Origin: Tenrec ecaudatus
Taxonomy: Eukaryota > Chordata > Mammalia > Afrosoricida > Tenrecidae
NCBI RefSeq assembly: GCF_050624435.1
Contig: NC_134542.1
Location: 115,613,677 to 115,677,676 of the forward strand
Length of the DNA stretch: 64,000 nucleotides
Reading direction: 5' to 3'
The notes beneath the pieces are model-generated. The model saw only the letters and a list, made by a program, of their open reading frames with translations. It searched no databases and had not been told where the DNA came from. Every line of letters begins with the position of its first letter. Within the stretch, counting starts at the first letter, position 1. Positions 31,685-42,849 of the stretch are shown piece by piece. The translations under genes were made by a program, and so were the position numbers.

Positions 31685-34255
31685 ACTTAAAAAAAATTTT
31701 ATTAGGGGCTCATACAACTCTTATCACAATCCATACATATACATACATCAACTGTATAAAGCACATCTGTACATTCTTTGCCCTAATCATTTTCAAAGTA
31801 TTTACTCTCCACTTAAGCCCTTTGCATCAGGTCCTCTTTTTTCCCCCCCTCCCTCCCTGCTTCCCCCTCTCTCATGAGCCCTTGATAATTTATAGATTAT
31901 TATTTTGTCATATCGTGCCCCATCCGGAGTCTCCCTTCACCCCCTTCTCTGCTGTCCATCTCCCAGGGAGGAGGTCAAATGTAGATCCTTATAATTGGTT
32001 CCCCCTTTCCAACCCACTCACCCTCCACTCTCCCAGTATCGCCCCTCACATCCCTGGTCCTGAAGGTATCATCCACCCTGGATTCCCTGTGCCTCCAGCT
32101 CCTATATGCACCAGTGTACAACCTCTGCCCTGCCCAGTCCTGCAAGGTAGAATTCGGATCATGGTAGTTGGGGGGAGGGAGCATCCAGGATCTGAGGGAA
32201 AGCTGTATTCTTCATCGGTGCTACATCGCACCCTGACTGACTCATCTCCTCCCCTAGCCCCCTCTGTGAGGGGATCTCCAGTGGCCAACAAATGGGCTTT
32301 GGGTCTCCACTCTGCACTTCCCCCTTCATTCACTATATATATATATTGGATGATGCCTTATACCTGGTCCTTTGGCACCTCGTGATCGCACAGGCTGGTG
32401 TGCTTCTTCCATGTGGGCTTTGTTGCTTCAGAGCTAGATGGCCGCTTGTTTACCTTCAAGCCTTTAAGATCCCAGACACTATCGCTTTTGATAGCAGGGC
32501 ACCATCTGCTTTCTTTGCCACATTTGCTTATGCACCCGTTTGTCTTCGGCGATCGTATCATGGAGGTGTGCAGCCAATGATATGATTTTTTTGTTCTTTG
32601 ATGCCTGATAACGGATCCCTTTGGGACCACGTGATCACACAGGCTGGTATGTTCTTCCATGCGGCCTTCGTTGCTTCTGAGCTAGATGGCCGCTTGTTTA
32701 TCTCATTCACTTTTTACAACTTGCCTCAGCAGGTTTGGAAATTTTGTCAGTTTGGGTTGACTAGAGAAGCAAATTCATAGACACTCATATGTGTATAAGG
32801 AAGAGCTTTATATACAAGAGCAATTGAATATTGAGGAAAACATCCCAGTCCTGTCCAGATCAAGTCCATAAATCCAGTATTAGCCCATATGTCCAGTACC
32901 AGTCTATAAATTCTTCTTCAGATTCATGAAACATATGCAGTGATACTTAATGCAGGAAGATCACAGGCCAGTGGGTGGGAAATGTGGATCCAGAGGCAGT
33001 ATATGCATCTCGGCGCTGGCAGGCGTCTCCATGTGGCTTCTCCAGCTCCAAAGCTACTATCTCCATGTGGCTTGTTAACTGCAATGTCTCCCAAGGAGAG
33101 TGAGCGTGTGTCCCACCTCAAACGATCTATTTATCTCCTTAGAGCTTCCAAATGAGGTCATCAAGCTGACACTTGATTGACAGGCTAAATGGCACCCCTT
33201 CACTCTTAATCCTCTCAAACTGACAACAGATTATGTAACTACCACAGAAATGTAGCCACTTCCTTCTGCTTCCACCCTTGTGTCCACAAGCCTCCTGGTT
33301 TGGAAGCCAGCCACCTCCAATCATCAAGGAGGATGGTTTGTCCAAGCAAATATCTGGAATTAGAGCAATGTTGTGTGTGTCCTCGGTGCTGTACTGCACC
33401 CTGGTCTGCTCCTTGTGACCCTTCTGTGAGGGGCTGTCCAATTATCTACAGATAGGCTTTGGGTCTCCACTCCGACCCCACATGTTCTCATCAGTATGAT
33501 TGTTTTGGGTCTTCTGATGCCTGATACCTGATCCTTTTGACACCTGTGATCACAGAGACTGGTTGTTTCTTCCATGTGGGCTTTGTTGCTTCTTAGCTAG
33601 ATGGCTGCATGTTTTACAGGTTAATAGAAGGAAGTGATCTTGCACTGAGGGAGGACATGAGTAGAGGCCCAATGTCTATCTGCTTCCTTAATGCTTAACG
33701 CATATCATAGGCCTATATCCCTATCATTATATATTAATATATCTACATATGTACATGCCTATATCTACCTCTATAAATGTCTTTTGCCTCCTAGTTCTTT
33801 CCTCTATTTCTTTTTACTTTCCTCCTGTCCCACTATCATGTTCAACCTTCATTTGGCTCTCAGTAATTCCTCTTGGCTACATTGCCCTTGCTCGAACTGC
33901 ACCAGGCATTCTATGCCCTCCTCTCCACCTATTTTAGATCTCTTGTTGTTCCCCTGTCCCAGGGTTTGTTGGCTCCCGCCTCCCGTGTCCCCCTGGAACT
34001 GTTGGTCCCGGTACTTTTATTTATTGCCTATCTTATATAGCTAGACATGAAAAAGAAGAAGGAAAGGGGCCTATAAATAGTTCCAGGTCTGTCTGCTGAG
34101 CCTTAGGTATGTTTTCCGATTGAGTCTCTTGATCTGCCCAGCCCTGCCTTCCGAGTCTGAAGTCTACTTTTGGGATTCCTCAGGGACTTCATTGCTTTGC
34201 TCCCCTAGCTGCTCTTTTGCGCTCCCTTCATGTTTTACCCCGGTGTGGGGGCTAT
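31685..34255 (-). repeat. Long L1 3' UTR (-), interrupted by a family-C repeat
   Basis: Begins TTATTAGGGGCTCATACAAC and continues through CCACTTAAGCCCTTTGCATC, GCTAGATGGCCGCTTGTTTA (present twice, near 32430 and 32680) and CCTATATCCCTATCATTATA to GGGGGCTATTAGAG. The 250-codon open frame at 31633-32385 lies in this repeat and is not a gene. A family-C repeat occupies 32752-33245. Confidence 0.75.
32752..33245. repeat. Family-C interspersed repeat, copy 1
   Basis: GGTTGACTAGAGAAGCAAAT start, GTCCAGATCAAGTCCATAAA, AAGATCACAGGCCAGTGGGT, end ATTATGTAACTACCAC. Shared with 48438, 53040 and 63100; family name unknown to me. Confidence 0.7.
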
Positions 34256-34500
34256 TAGAGTTTTTACTATGGAATGGTTCAAACACACCCACAACCAGAG
34301 AGACAAGTATAATGAATGCCATGAAGCTACTATCAGCTTAGAAAACTACTAATTCACGGCTGATTTTGGTTCCTCTGTTTCTCTACCCTGCGTCACCCCC
34401 AACCCAGAGGGTTATTTTGAAGCAACCCCCAGACTTTGTATCATTTCCTCCACAAATATTGTCATGAGAGTGCCTGGATTAAGCTTCTTTGAATAGTATG
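34255..34500. repeat. Probable old L1 fragment
   Basis: GAAGCAACCCCCAGACTTTG and TCATTTCCTCCACAAATATT resemble a common old mammalian L1 segment. Orientation not assigned. Confidence 0.4.
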
Positions 34501-34813
34501 GGCTCCTTACATGAGGGAACTGTCTTGTTCATGATCCTAACACCAAGAGGTGCTTTTTAAACCCGAGATGAAGGAATGCTGGAACGTATCTCCATGGGGG
34601 AGAGCGATGAAGGTGACCTGTGTTATTGAAAAGTATAGTGCTTTCTTCTTCCAAGTCTCCAGTCAGTTTCTATTTATTAACTCGAGATGCTTGGAAGCCA
34701 TTCCCAAAGCTACACTGAGTGTCTACAGCTCCTCATTTTGAACATCTGTTCCTGTTTTCAAAAGACAAGTTGCAGGTGGCCCTGGCTCACTGGATGGCAT
34801 TTCTCTTTTTTAG

Positions 34814-34916
34814 ACCATTGAGCCCAAAGTGAAATTTTTCATCTTCAATCTAAAACTCCAGGACTGCCTCTCCCCAAGGAAGAACGCTTTCACGCTGCTC
34901 TTTAGCCTGATCAAAG
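34814..34916 (+). CDS. LCT: LCT exon 4: domain I continued
   Basis: 103 nt, residues 271-304 plus one base. Acceptor CTCTTTTTTAG|ACCATTGAG. The product begins [18 protein letters not shown] and ends LLFSLIK, matching human TIEPKVKVFIFNLKL...LLFSLFE. Donor AAAG|GTGAGT, phase 1. The middle of the exon (SPRKN) is less conserved than its ends. Confidence 0.94.
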
Positions 34917-34974
34917 GTGAGTGGGTGATACACCAGGCACTTTGGGTGATGTGCTATCTTGATGATCTAGTACT

Positions 34975-35410
34975 GTGATCACAGAAATACCACAAGTGGG
35001 CGGCTTTAACAAACAAAAATGAGTTCCCTCACCGGTTAGGAGCCTAGAAGCCCAGATTCAGAGCTTCGTCTCTGGGGGAAGGCAATCTCTCTGTGTGTCT
35101 CCTTCTAGAAGGTTCCAGCTCAGGGGTCTTGCATCCGAAGGACACATTCTATATGTAGTTATTTTTCCTGGTTCCTCTCCTCTCTACTTGCTTGCTTAAG
35201 CTTTTTAGTTCCAAAGGAGAATGAATCAAAGATACAACCTGATCTTGTCATTGTATCCTGCCCCAACAACATAGCTTCCACTAATTCTGTCTCATTAACC
35301 TCATAGAAGTTAGGATTTCTAACACATAGGAAAATTATACCAGATATCAAAACAGAGGACATGTAGTGGATACATGTCTGGAGGAGACACAATTCAATCC
35401 AGAGTGCATG
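34975..35410 (+). repeat. Family-D interspersed repeat, most complete copy (intron 4)
   Basis: Starts AGAAATACCACAAGTGGGCG and ends GACACAATTCAATCCAGAG. Related pieces lie at 6165-6330 and on both sides of the provirus in intron 1. Confidence 0.65.
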
Positions 35411-35806
35411 TCGTATGCGGGCCAGGCGGGTAGCAGTCTGGAAGGTCTGGGGTCCCTCCCGATGGAGGGCATGGGGAGAGGTGAGAAGGAACTCCCTGTG
35501 AGGTTCACTTTCCTCTGTCTCCCACTGATGAGCCTTTGAAAGCAGCTCCAGTAGTCTCAGCAGGAGGAGTCCACACACGGACACTTAGAACTGAGGGAAA
35601 TGAAAAGACAGGCCTTGGTTGTCAGTTGTACATGTGAAAACTGGTTCTCTCCTGCCTGCTCTCCTTCAGTGCCCCCCTATTGCCAACGTCACTCCTCTCT
35701 GCCTTCTTCAGCGGGGCTGTTTAATATCCCTCTCTCCCTCACCAGCTCATGTTATACTTCCCTTGCACATGGTCCTGACACTTTGGTCAAGATGCTAAAA
35801 ACTTTC

Positions 35807-35810
<4 letters not shown>

Positions 35811-35847
<37 letters not shown>
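35811..35847. repeat. (CA)n microsatellite
   Basis: About 18 CA units in intron 4. Confidence 0.97.
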
Positions 35848-35850
<3 letters not shown>

Positions 35851-36224
35851 TTCCAGAGCCTCTTCATTTAGATTCCTGAGTCACAGGCTGAGGACCTTCC
35901 TGGGCAAGTCCACAGGAGAAATGGGGTGTGTTGAAGGTATTGCAAGTGGAGGCCAAGACACTAGAGAATTTGAAGGAAGAACGAAGATCCTTAAGATATT
36001 CTTGGCCTTCAATTCCATCGTCTGGGAATGTCAGTGAGCGGAGCAGAAGGCCATTGTGTCCTTTCCAATACGGTACCGTCGCGTTCTCCAGGCTGGCCTC
36101 CCCAGAGGCCACGACAACTGTCCACAGAGACCCTTTGCTCACCTTAGCCCTGGCTCAACCTATCTGATGGTTGAGTTCTTCTAAAGGGGCTCTTCCCAAA
36201 CTTGTGTGCTTTTGAGGAGAGGCA

Positions 36225-36360
36225 TCACCATGATCTTGGAGCTTGTTGGAAATGAGAATTCTTGGGCCGCACCTCAGCCTTCCTGAACAAGGGACTCGGG
36301 CTGGGGCCCAAGCATCTGTGTTTGAACGAGTCCTCCAGGTGAGGCTTAGGCACCCTCTCG
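36225..36360 (+). mobile_element. MER5A-like hAT fragment (+)
   Basis: GAGCTTGTTGGAAATGAGAA, TTCTTGGGCCGCACCTCAGC, TGTTTGAACGAGTCCTCCAG match the old hAT-Charlie MER5 layout. Confidence 0.75.
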
Positions 36361-36558
36361 TTTGCTGCTTTCAGTCATAACTCAGTAGAAATCCCATCTG
36401 CACTCCTTGAATCTTCAGCTCATGACAGAAACGGTTTCTTCCCGAGGGACTTGGGTCCACTGAGTTTAAGTGTGCTCTGTGGGTGAGACAAACCTTGAAC
36501 TGCAGGCATGTCAGGTCTTGGTTGTGCATCAGATAAAGTTAAACCTTCTCTCTTCCAG

Positions 36559-36637
36559 CCATCAATGAAGAACACATGCTCATCATTGGGTTTGATATTA
36601 ATGCATTCCTGCACTGTCCGTCCGGCTCCCAGGAAAG
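36559..36637 (+). CDS. LCT: LCT exon 5: end of domain I and start of linker
   Basis: 79 nt, completing residue 305 and running to residue 330 plus two bases. Acceptor TCTCTCTTCCAG|CC. With the G from exon 4 it reads AINEEHMLIIGFDINAFLHC, matching human [20 protein letters not shown]. The last residues (PSGSQE) belong to the Ser-rich, poorly conserved linker between domains I and II. Donor GAAAG|GTAATG, phase 2. Confidence 0.93.
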
Positions 36638-39347
36638 GTAATGTAGGATTGGTTGTTGCTGTTGAACTCTTGATAACTGACCTTTGTGTATTTGTGTACT
36701 ATTCTTTTACACGTGTCCTACCAGGGAACAGTTATTATGGGCATGGAGGAATGAGAGACCGGGCTCAGAGGGAATAGCAGAGAGAACCCCTCTCTCCTGG
36801 AGTCTTTTCATAGGGCTGGCATTTCCCTCTTCCTTGGGGCCACCCTGTAGTTTGTCCAAGAGCAGGGCTGGGATTTAAGGTCCTGTCAGAGGCAGTGGGA
36901 ATTTATGTAAAGAGACTAAAGGACTGAGGTGAAGCGATCAGACCGTCCTGCTGATCTGATTTGAGTCCCGCTTATGTGACCTGAGTAAGTCCTGTGAGTT
37001 TCCTGCACCCATTTCTTGAGTGAGAACAGTGACACATCTATGCCACAGGTGGCAAAGCCAGCGGTTGGAGGGGAGCCCAACCCAACTCAATAGTGTTCTC
37101 AGGGAAGAGGTTTACATCTGGGCAGGGACTGCAACTTATTTCTAAATGACGAAAGGACCAAAGCTTATAAATGACTTACTTCAAAAAACTTAGACCCAAG
37201 ACCTTTCTGACATTTTCCATACACCCACACTCCTTTGTCTTCCTCTCATCGGCAAGCAAAGGGGGTGTGGAAACCAGCACTGGGAATGACCCAGAGCCCT
37301 TAGCACCCCCTGGATGTGTGCTACCCCCATGAGCTTCATGCACCACGTGTTAAAAACAGGACAAAAGCTGTGAGGCCATCATTTGGCCGAAGCTGTCCTT
37401 GTCAGTTACCTCTTGAACACTTCCTCGTCAGCCTAGCTGCCCTGAGCCACAGCCTTTTTCTGTTCAATTCTCTCAGAACCAAGTCAACAGTTCAAATCCC
37501 CAGACATGGAGTACACACAGTCAAATGAGCACTCTGGCAGGGTATGAACACATGATGAACAGACAGGTCAAAACTGCGCCAGGACCACTCTTGGAATCCG
37601 TCGGGGAGTGCTGGGATTGTGCCTTTTCCTAAAAGGAATGTTAGGTAACCGTAATAAAATGACTTCCCAGAAAGGTCAAAGATTACAAAACCACGATATG
37701 ATATAAGGTATCTCTATAATACCTTGACCTGGTGGGACTTTGCCTGAAGCCAAGGTCCACGATTGGCTTGCATTACACCAGCCGTGGTGGGGGTTGGGGA
37801 GGGTCCTTGTGCAGGTGCTTGTGGGGGGGGAGGAAGGCCCGGGGCTTCTCCCTTGTAACGTGGCTTTCTCCCTTGAGCATGTTAGACCTCTCCTTCAGTG
37901 GGGCAGGAGAGGCCCCAGAGGAGGTCGACAATAACATTGCCCGGGTGCCCTGTGGAAGGCTTGGTTGAATGAGGGTCCACAGGAAGACTGGTGACAGTGA
38001 CAGACTCCAAACTGCTGAATACACCTCAAGTCGAGCAAACCCAGGGCTTCCAGATGGAAGAGCGCTGTGGACACGTCCCATCTGTTGATTTATTTACTTC
38101 CTCTGTCCTCTTTTCTGCCCTGCTAGGAGAACAGAATCAGGGTCAGGAGCAGTAGGGATGGGTCTAAGAGAGACTGGTGAAGGCTGGGCCCAAATGGAGG
38201 TTTCCTAGCTAAGAAATGGCATGGGAACCATGTCTGACGCCCCCTGGCTACCCAAGTCCAACCTGACAGCAGCCCAAGGCCAATTGCCACATGGCTGAAG
38301 CCAGACATGGCTCTACCCCCGCCCCCAACCCCAATCTTTCTGTACGCTATTCTGACACCCACAGTCTCTCTCAGGGAACTCGGCTTCTCTGCTGGGTTGG
38401 AGAATGCTTGCAAGGACCGCACTGAACTCGAAATGATGGGCTTCTTAGGAAGTGAACAGGTTATACAATGTTAAGGACACAGTTCTTTGTGAGAAACGCC
38501 TCTTGTCAGCCCTGTTAGCAGGCATGTCTCTCAGCTATGTGGTCCTTTGGCCTCGGCCTTGTTCCATGGCTTGCTGCTCTGTCTCACAGTCTTGGTGGGC
38601 TCCTTTGCTCTAGCTCCTGCCCTCAGTGCCATGGCGTCTGGTGCTGCTGCTGCTTCTGCCACTTCAGGCAGGCATCCTGCACATGCTCCAATGGTGACTC
38701 TGCTCTCTCACTGGTCACAGGATGCCTCCTCTTGCTGCGTCTAAGATGGCCCAATCTTGCATGCTCAGTGGGACAGCAGAACCAGCTAATCCTTGAGGGT
38801 AAACACGAAGACTGGTCACAGTCATTTGTGGTTACATACTCTCTTTGCATAGCCCCACCCATCCACTTGGTGGCAGTTCTGCTCGGTCACATAGGGGTGC
38901 CGTCAGTTGAATGCAACTCGACATCCTAATATTTTATTATCATTTGATTTCCTTATGTCAGTAAAATTATATAAGTATGTGTTTATAATACTAATTAGTA
39001 GTATGAGTTGCATACATTTTCATTTTATAGATAGTAAATTACAACCAAGCCAAAGTGCATCAGCACGCAACCCAGTGTTATTCACAGGTAAGGCTGCACA
39101 GGCGAGCGCGGCAGGGGTAGTGCGGTACTCTCCCCCGACTGTGACCATCCCTTGCCTATCAAGCCAATCATCACCCTTCCCCACCTGCCCATCACTTCCT
39201 GCCCAAGGCCACCGGCCGCCTCTCCTATCCGGCTTTCTGCCAAGGCTGCTGATGAAACACATTGCTCGCTATGCGTTCGGATGAGGGCGTTTGTAATTTA
39301 CAGCACCATTCAACACTGTGTCCCTTTATATCATTTTGGTCCTGCAG
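36638..39347. other. Intron 5: mostly unassigned
   Basis: 2.7 kb with little recognisable repeat. 36950-37050 resembles a reverse MIR (GAGTCCCGCTTATGTGACCT). A G-run sits at 37825. Open frames such as 37773-38081(-) and 38537-38929(+) have no family match and no splice logic. Confidence 0.5.
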
Positions 39348-40056
39348 CAGCAGGACTTGTCGCCTGACCCTTCAGGACCAGCAGCAGGACAAGATGGCCA
39401 TGGGCTCCTCTTCCGTCTCCGCCTACCAGACGGTCTGGGAAATGTTTGGGAACCAGTCTCAAGCAGAAAGGAGTGCTTTCCTGGAGGACGTCTTCCCTGA
39501 AGACTTCCTCTGGGGAGTTGCCACCGGAGCCTTTAATGTGGAGGGAGGCTGGGCTGAAGACGGGAGGGGACCAAGCGTCTGGGACCAACATGGTCACCAG
39601 GAAGCTGCGGAGGGCCAGGCAACGTCGGAGGTGGCCAGTGATAGTTACCACAAGGTGGACTCCGATGTGGCGCTGCTTCGTGGTCTCCGAGCCCAGGTCT
39701 ACAAGTTTTCCATCTCCTGGTCCCGTGTGTTCCCCACTGGGCACAGCAGCAGCCTGAGCCCCCGCGGCGTGGCCTACTACAACACGCTGATCGACCGCCT
39801 GCGGGACTCGCACATCCAGCCCATGGTGACCCTGTTCCACTGGGACCTGCCCCAGGCCCTGCAGGCTGCGGGCGGCTGGCAGAATGAGAGCACTGGGGAG
39901 GCCTTCCTGGAGTATGCGGCCTTCTGCTTCTCCACGTTTGGAGACCGCGTGAAGCTGTGGGTGACCTTCCACGAGCCATGGGTGATGAGCTACGCAGGGT
40001 ATGGCACCGGCCAGCATGCGCCAGGCATCTCGGACCCAGGAACGGCCTCTTTTAAG
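39348..40056 (+). CDS. LCT: LCT exon 6: linker and N-terminal half of GH1 domain II
   Basis: 709 nt, residues 331-567. The start is set by phase 2 and the acceptor GGTCCTGCAG|CAGCAG. The next two AGs (exon starts 39351 or 39354) also keep frame. After a linker about 4 residues shorter than human, domain II starts at [18 protein letters not shown], then [42 protein letters not shown] and [18 protein letters not shown]. The Glu in FHEP is E540, equivalent to the GH1 acid/base, although the usual Asn is His. Ends SFK|GTATTT, phase 0. Domain II belongs to the prosegment and is not catalytic in the mature enzyme. The long antisense frame 39331-40125 is a shadow. Confidence 0.97.
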
Positions 40057-40204
40057 GTATTTCCCAACCCTCCAACTCCTGCAAGTGAGGGAAGAGTTCG
40101 GCTCCTTCTCGTCAGCGAGCAGCATTGTGGGTGATAGCGCAGGCCTGGATTTGGAATTCCTCTTTTATATTCTCCCTCTACCCCGTACTGACCCAAAGCA
40201 TTAA

Positions 40205-40330
40205 GTTATTATATCCCTCTGGGTCTTGTTTCCTCTTCTGTAAAGAAGTAACAGCCACTGTACCTGCCATGTAAGCTCAGCGTGAGGGCTACTTGCTAGA
40301 ACTCCTGAAGCAGGAGGTGCTCAATACTTT
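40205..40330 (-). repeat. MIR fragment (-), intron 6
   Basis: GTTTCCTCTTCTGTAAAGAA followed by GCAGGAGGTGCTCAATAC is the reverse MIR pattern. Confidence 0.6.
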
Positions 40331-40384
40331 TTGAGCACCAACACGATTGCTACTGGCAACCTTGCTAAGCTAGTCATGGACGCG

Positions 40385-40620
40385 TTGCTGTTGCTGTTCC
40401 ATTGTTGGCTTATTGATATTGTCACCAGGAGCCTCACTGTCGACATCAATACCCTTGACTTGTTGACATGGTGGGCATCAGTGTTAACTTATTGATGTTG
40501 TTGTTGACTGGTATTGCGAACATTGATATTGACTTCTTGGTGGTGCCGACTTGTTGACTTCTTGCTAGTGTTGCTGTTACCATGGGTGTTGTTGACTTGT
40601 TGTGCCGTTGTCGTTGTCAC
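40385..40620 (+). repeat. Degenerate TTG-rich minisatellite before exon 7
   Basis: Repeated variants of TTGACTTGTTGAC, TTGATATTG and GTTGCTGTTG over about 235 bp, ending about 35 bp before the exon 7 acceptor. No single clean period; looks like a decayed triplet-based repeat. Confidence 0.65.
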
Positions 40621-40654
40621 GAATCACTGTATTTCCTTCTATCTTCCTAACCAG

Positions 40655-41297
40655 GTAGCTCACATGGTCCTCAAGACTCATGCTAGAGTTTGGCACCACT
40701 ACAACCGTCACCATCGGCTGCAGCAGCAGGGGTCTGTGGGCATTGTGCTGAACTCAGACTGGCCGGAGCCCCTGTCCTCAGCGAAGCCCGAGGACCTGAA
40801 AGCCTCTGAGCGCTTCTTGCACTTCATGCTGGGCTGGTTTGCACACCCCATCTTTGTAGATGGGGACTACCCCGCTGCCCTGAGAGCTCAGATCCAACAG
40901 AAGAACGAACAGTGCTCCAGTCCTGTGGCCCAGCTGCCCGAGTTCACTGTGGCAGAGAAACAGATGCTGAAAGGATCCGCCGACTTTCTGGGTCTGTCCC
41001 ATTACACCTCCCGCCTCATCACTGAAGCCCAGCCAAACAGCTGCCTCCCCACCTATGATGCCATTGGGGGCTTCTCGCAACATGTGGACCCTGCGTGGCC
41101 TCAGACCTCTTCCCCTTGGATTCGTGTGGTTCCCTGGGGTCTAAGGAGGCTGCTGAAGTTTGTATCCTTGGAATACACAAGAGGAAAACTTCCGATCTAC
41201 CTGGCTGGGATCGGTGTGCCCGCAGGAGAGGGTGGAAACCTGGATGACTCCTGGAGAGTAGACTACTTCAACCGGTCGATCAACGAGGTGCTCAAAG
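40655..41297 (+). CDS. LCT: LCT exon 7: C-terminal half of GH1 domain II, first processing site
   Basis: 643 nt, residues 568-781 plus one base. Acceptor CTAACCAG|GTAGCTCAC. The product runs [61 protein letters not shown] and [19 protein letters not shown]. Where active GH1 enzymes have I-T-E-N-G, this has L-A-G-I-G: the nucleophile Glu is Gly752 and the following Asn is Ile. Human also lacks the Glu here. Arg732|Leu733 in LRRLL aligns with the first intracellular cleavage (human Arg734/Leu735). One residue is missing relative to human after GEGGNL. Ends NEVLK with AAAG|GTGAGG, phase 1, followed 19 nt later by a run of 14 G. Confidence 0.97.
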
Positions 41298-41316
41298 GTG
41301 AGGCATGGAGACACGC

Positions 41317-41330
41317 GGGGGGGGGGGGGG
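41317..41330 (+). repeat. G14 run just after the exon 7 donor
   Basis: Fourteen consecutive G starting 19 nt downstream of the exon 7 GT. Confidence 0.9.
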
Positions 41331-41529
41331 CTGGAGTCGCGCTGGGCGCCGATTCCAGGTCTTCTGGGTCTTCACTGGAGACAAAGACAGTCCTCCCCAA
41401 ACCATTCTATAGGAGGTAGTCTCCTGACTTTCTCTATCTTTGCTTCTGTGCTCTTATTCCTTAACTGAACTCCTTTCCAGCCTTCTGCCCACTTGAGTCC
41501 TGACCATTAATCAAGTCTCATTTTTTTAT

Positions 41530-42360
41530 TTAAATGCATTTCTTTGACAAATATTTATTGCATTCTTGTTATGGGCCAACACAAGACAAAGGAAGTATAA
41601 TATTGAGCAAACCTTGCCCTTTCACATCAAGAACTCACAATCTACACAGTGACCCAGGTAGTCAGTCACTTATAATCCAGGGCAAGAAGGGCCTTACAGG
41701 ACGGCATGAGGACACTGATGGTGGGACTCTAACTAATAAACTCTTCCCTCCTTGCTCCAACCACAATGACCTCCGTTTTCTTTAACGAGCTATAAAGTCT
41801 ACAGTCCGTGTCTGACCCAACTGATCAATAGCTACAATCCCATTCCTATCTAACATTCTGTTTCATATAAGTTATAAGGAATGACACAAAGGTTTCATTG
41901 CATATGTCAGTCCTAATCAATGGATAGTAATTAGCCCTCTGCCCAGGGCTTGTTGAAAAGCTTTCAAGGCCTTGTCTAACTTCAGAAAGAGAGAGTTGAC
42001 TAGTGATGCCTGCCATGAGCACTGAAGCCAGAAATGGAGACCATGTATCCCCATGGACTTCCCAGCTTTGTCTACGAAGTCCGAGTCTTTGTCGTACTTG
42101 TACTCTTCTCCTTATCTTCAGGTCATCTTGAGTATCTTTGAAACCATCCCACACAGTGTCATGGGTGAGCCTGAAAACAGTGCTGTGCAGTATATTAGGG
42201 CAGGTATCTTCACCGGAAAATTGCAAAAAGTGAAGCTCTGAGAGATGGAGTGAATAATTGAGTGCAGGTTGGAATCACAGGCCTTTCTATTTCTGTCGCA
42301 TTCATCCCCTCTACTCATTAATTCATGAGACTTCTATTCATTAATGTGGGCCTGGAGCTG
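41530..42360. repeat. Old mammalian repeat traces (intron 7)
   Basis: 41530-41740 (GACAAATATTTATTGCATTC, GAACTCACAATCTACACAG) and 42150-42350 (GGAATCACAGGCCTTTCT) look like ancient mammalian interspersed repeats, the second MIR-like. Families not certain. Confidence 0.4.
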
Positions 42361-42849
42361 AGTGGGTGCCTAAGACTGAATGAGCAAATTCACCTACACT
42401 TTATACACTCACTATGTTTCTTGAAAGCCTGTGGAGTCATATAAAAACACGATTTGAGACACTAAAATATTTTAACAAAATATTACAGTATACTTACTCC
42501 TCAAGTTAAAAAAATTTTTAAAAGAGACTGAAGGAAGACTTTTCTGGTTGTGGAGGCCGCCATCATTGCGTATTTCAGCTCTTGTTCTTATTTGACTCAC
42601 TAGACTGCTGGGTGAGAAATTAGAGGTGAGTCTGGGGATTTATTTCTTCGAGTTTTATTTTTCTATTTAACATAAAATATATGATCATTTGATATCAATA
42701 TTATTAAATGACTTCGTGTCAATATTAAATGTAAAAAAGAAAAAAACAAGCCACATTTTTAAAAGAAGAAATGATAGGTGTATCCTACATACAACAAAGA
42801 AGTTCTGATGCTAGCCAATAGGATATAGTCTCCTGGTTTTCACTATAAG

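Noticed and set aside
31633..32385. 250-codon open frame, the third longest sense frame
   Set aside because: It lies wholly in a reverse L1 3' UTR; the same sequence recurs as repeat elsewhere in the window.
39331..40125. 264-codon antisense open frame over LCT exon 6
   Set aside because: It is the complement of a strongly conserved sense exon and has no recognisable family; GC-rich third positions keep it open.
40385..40620. CRISPR-like or other regularly spaced array
   Set aside because: No constant repeat with unique spacers; irregular TTG-based decay in a mammalian intron.
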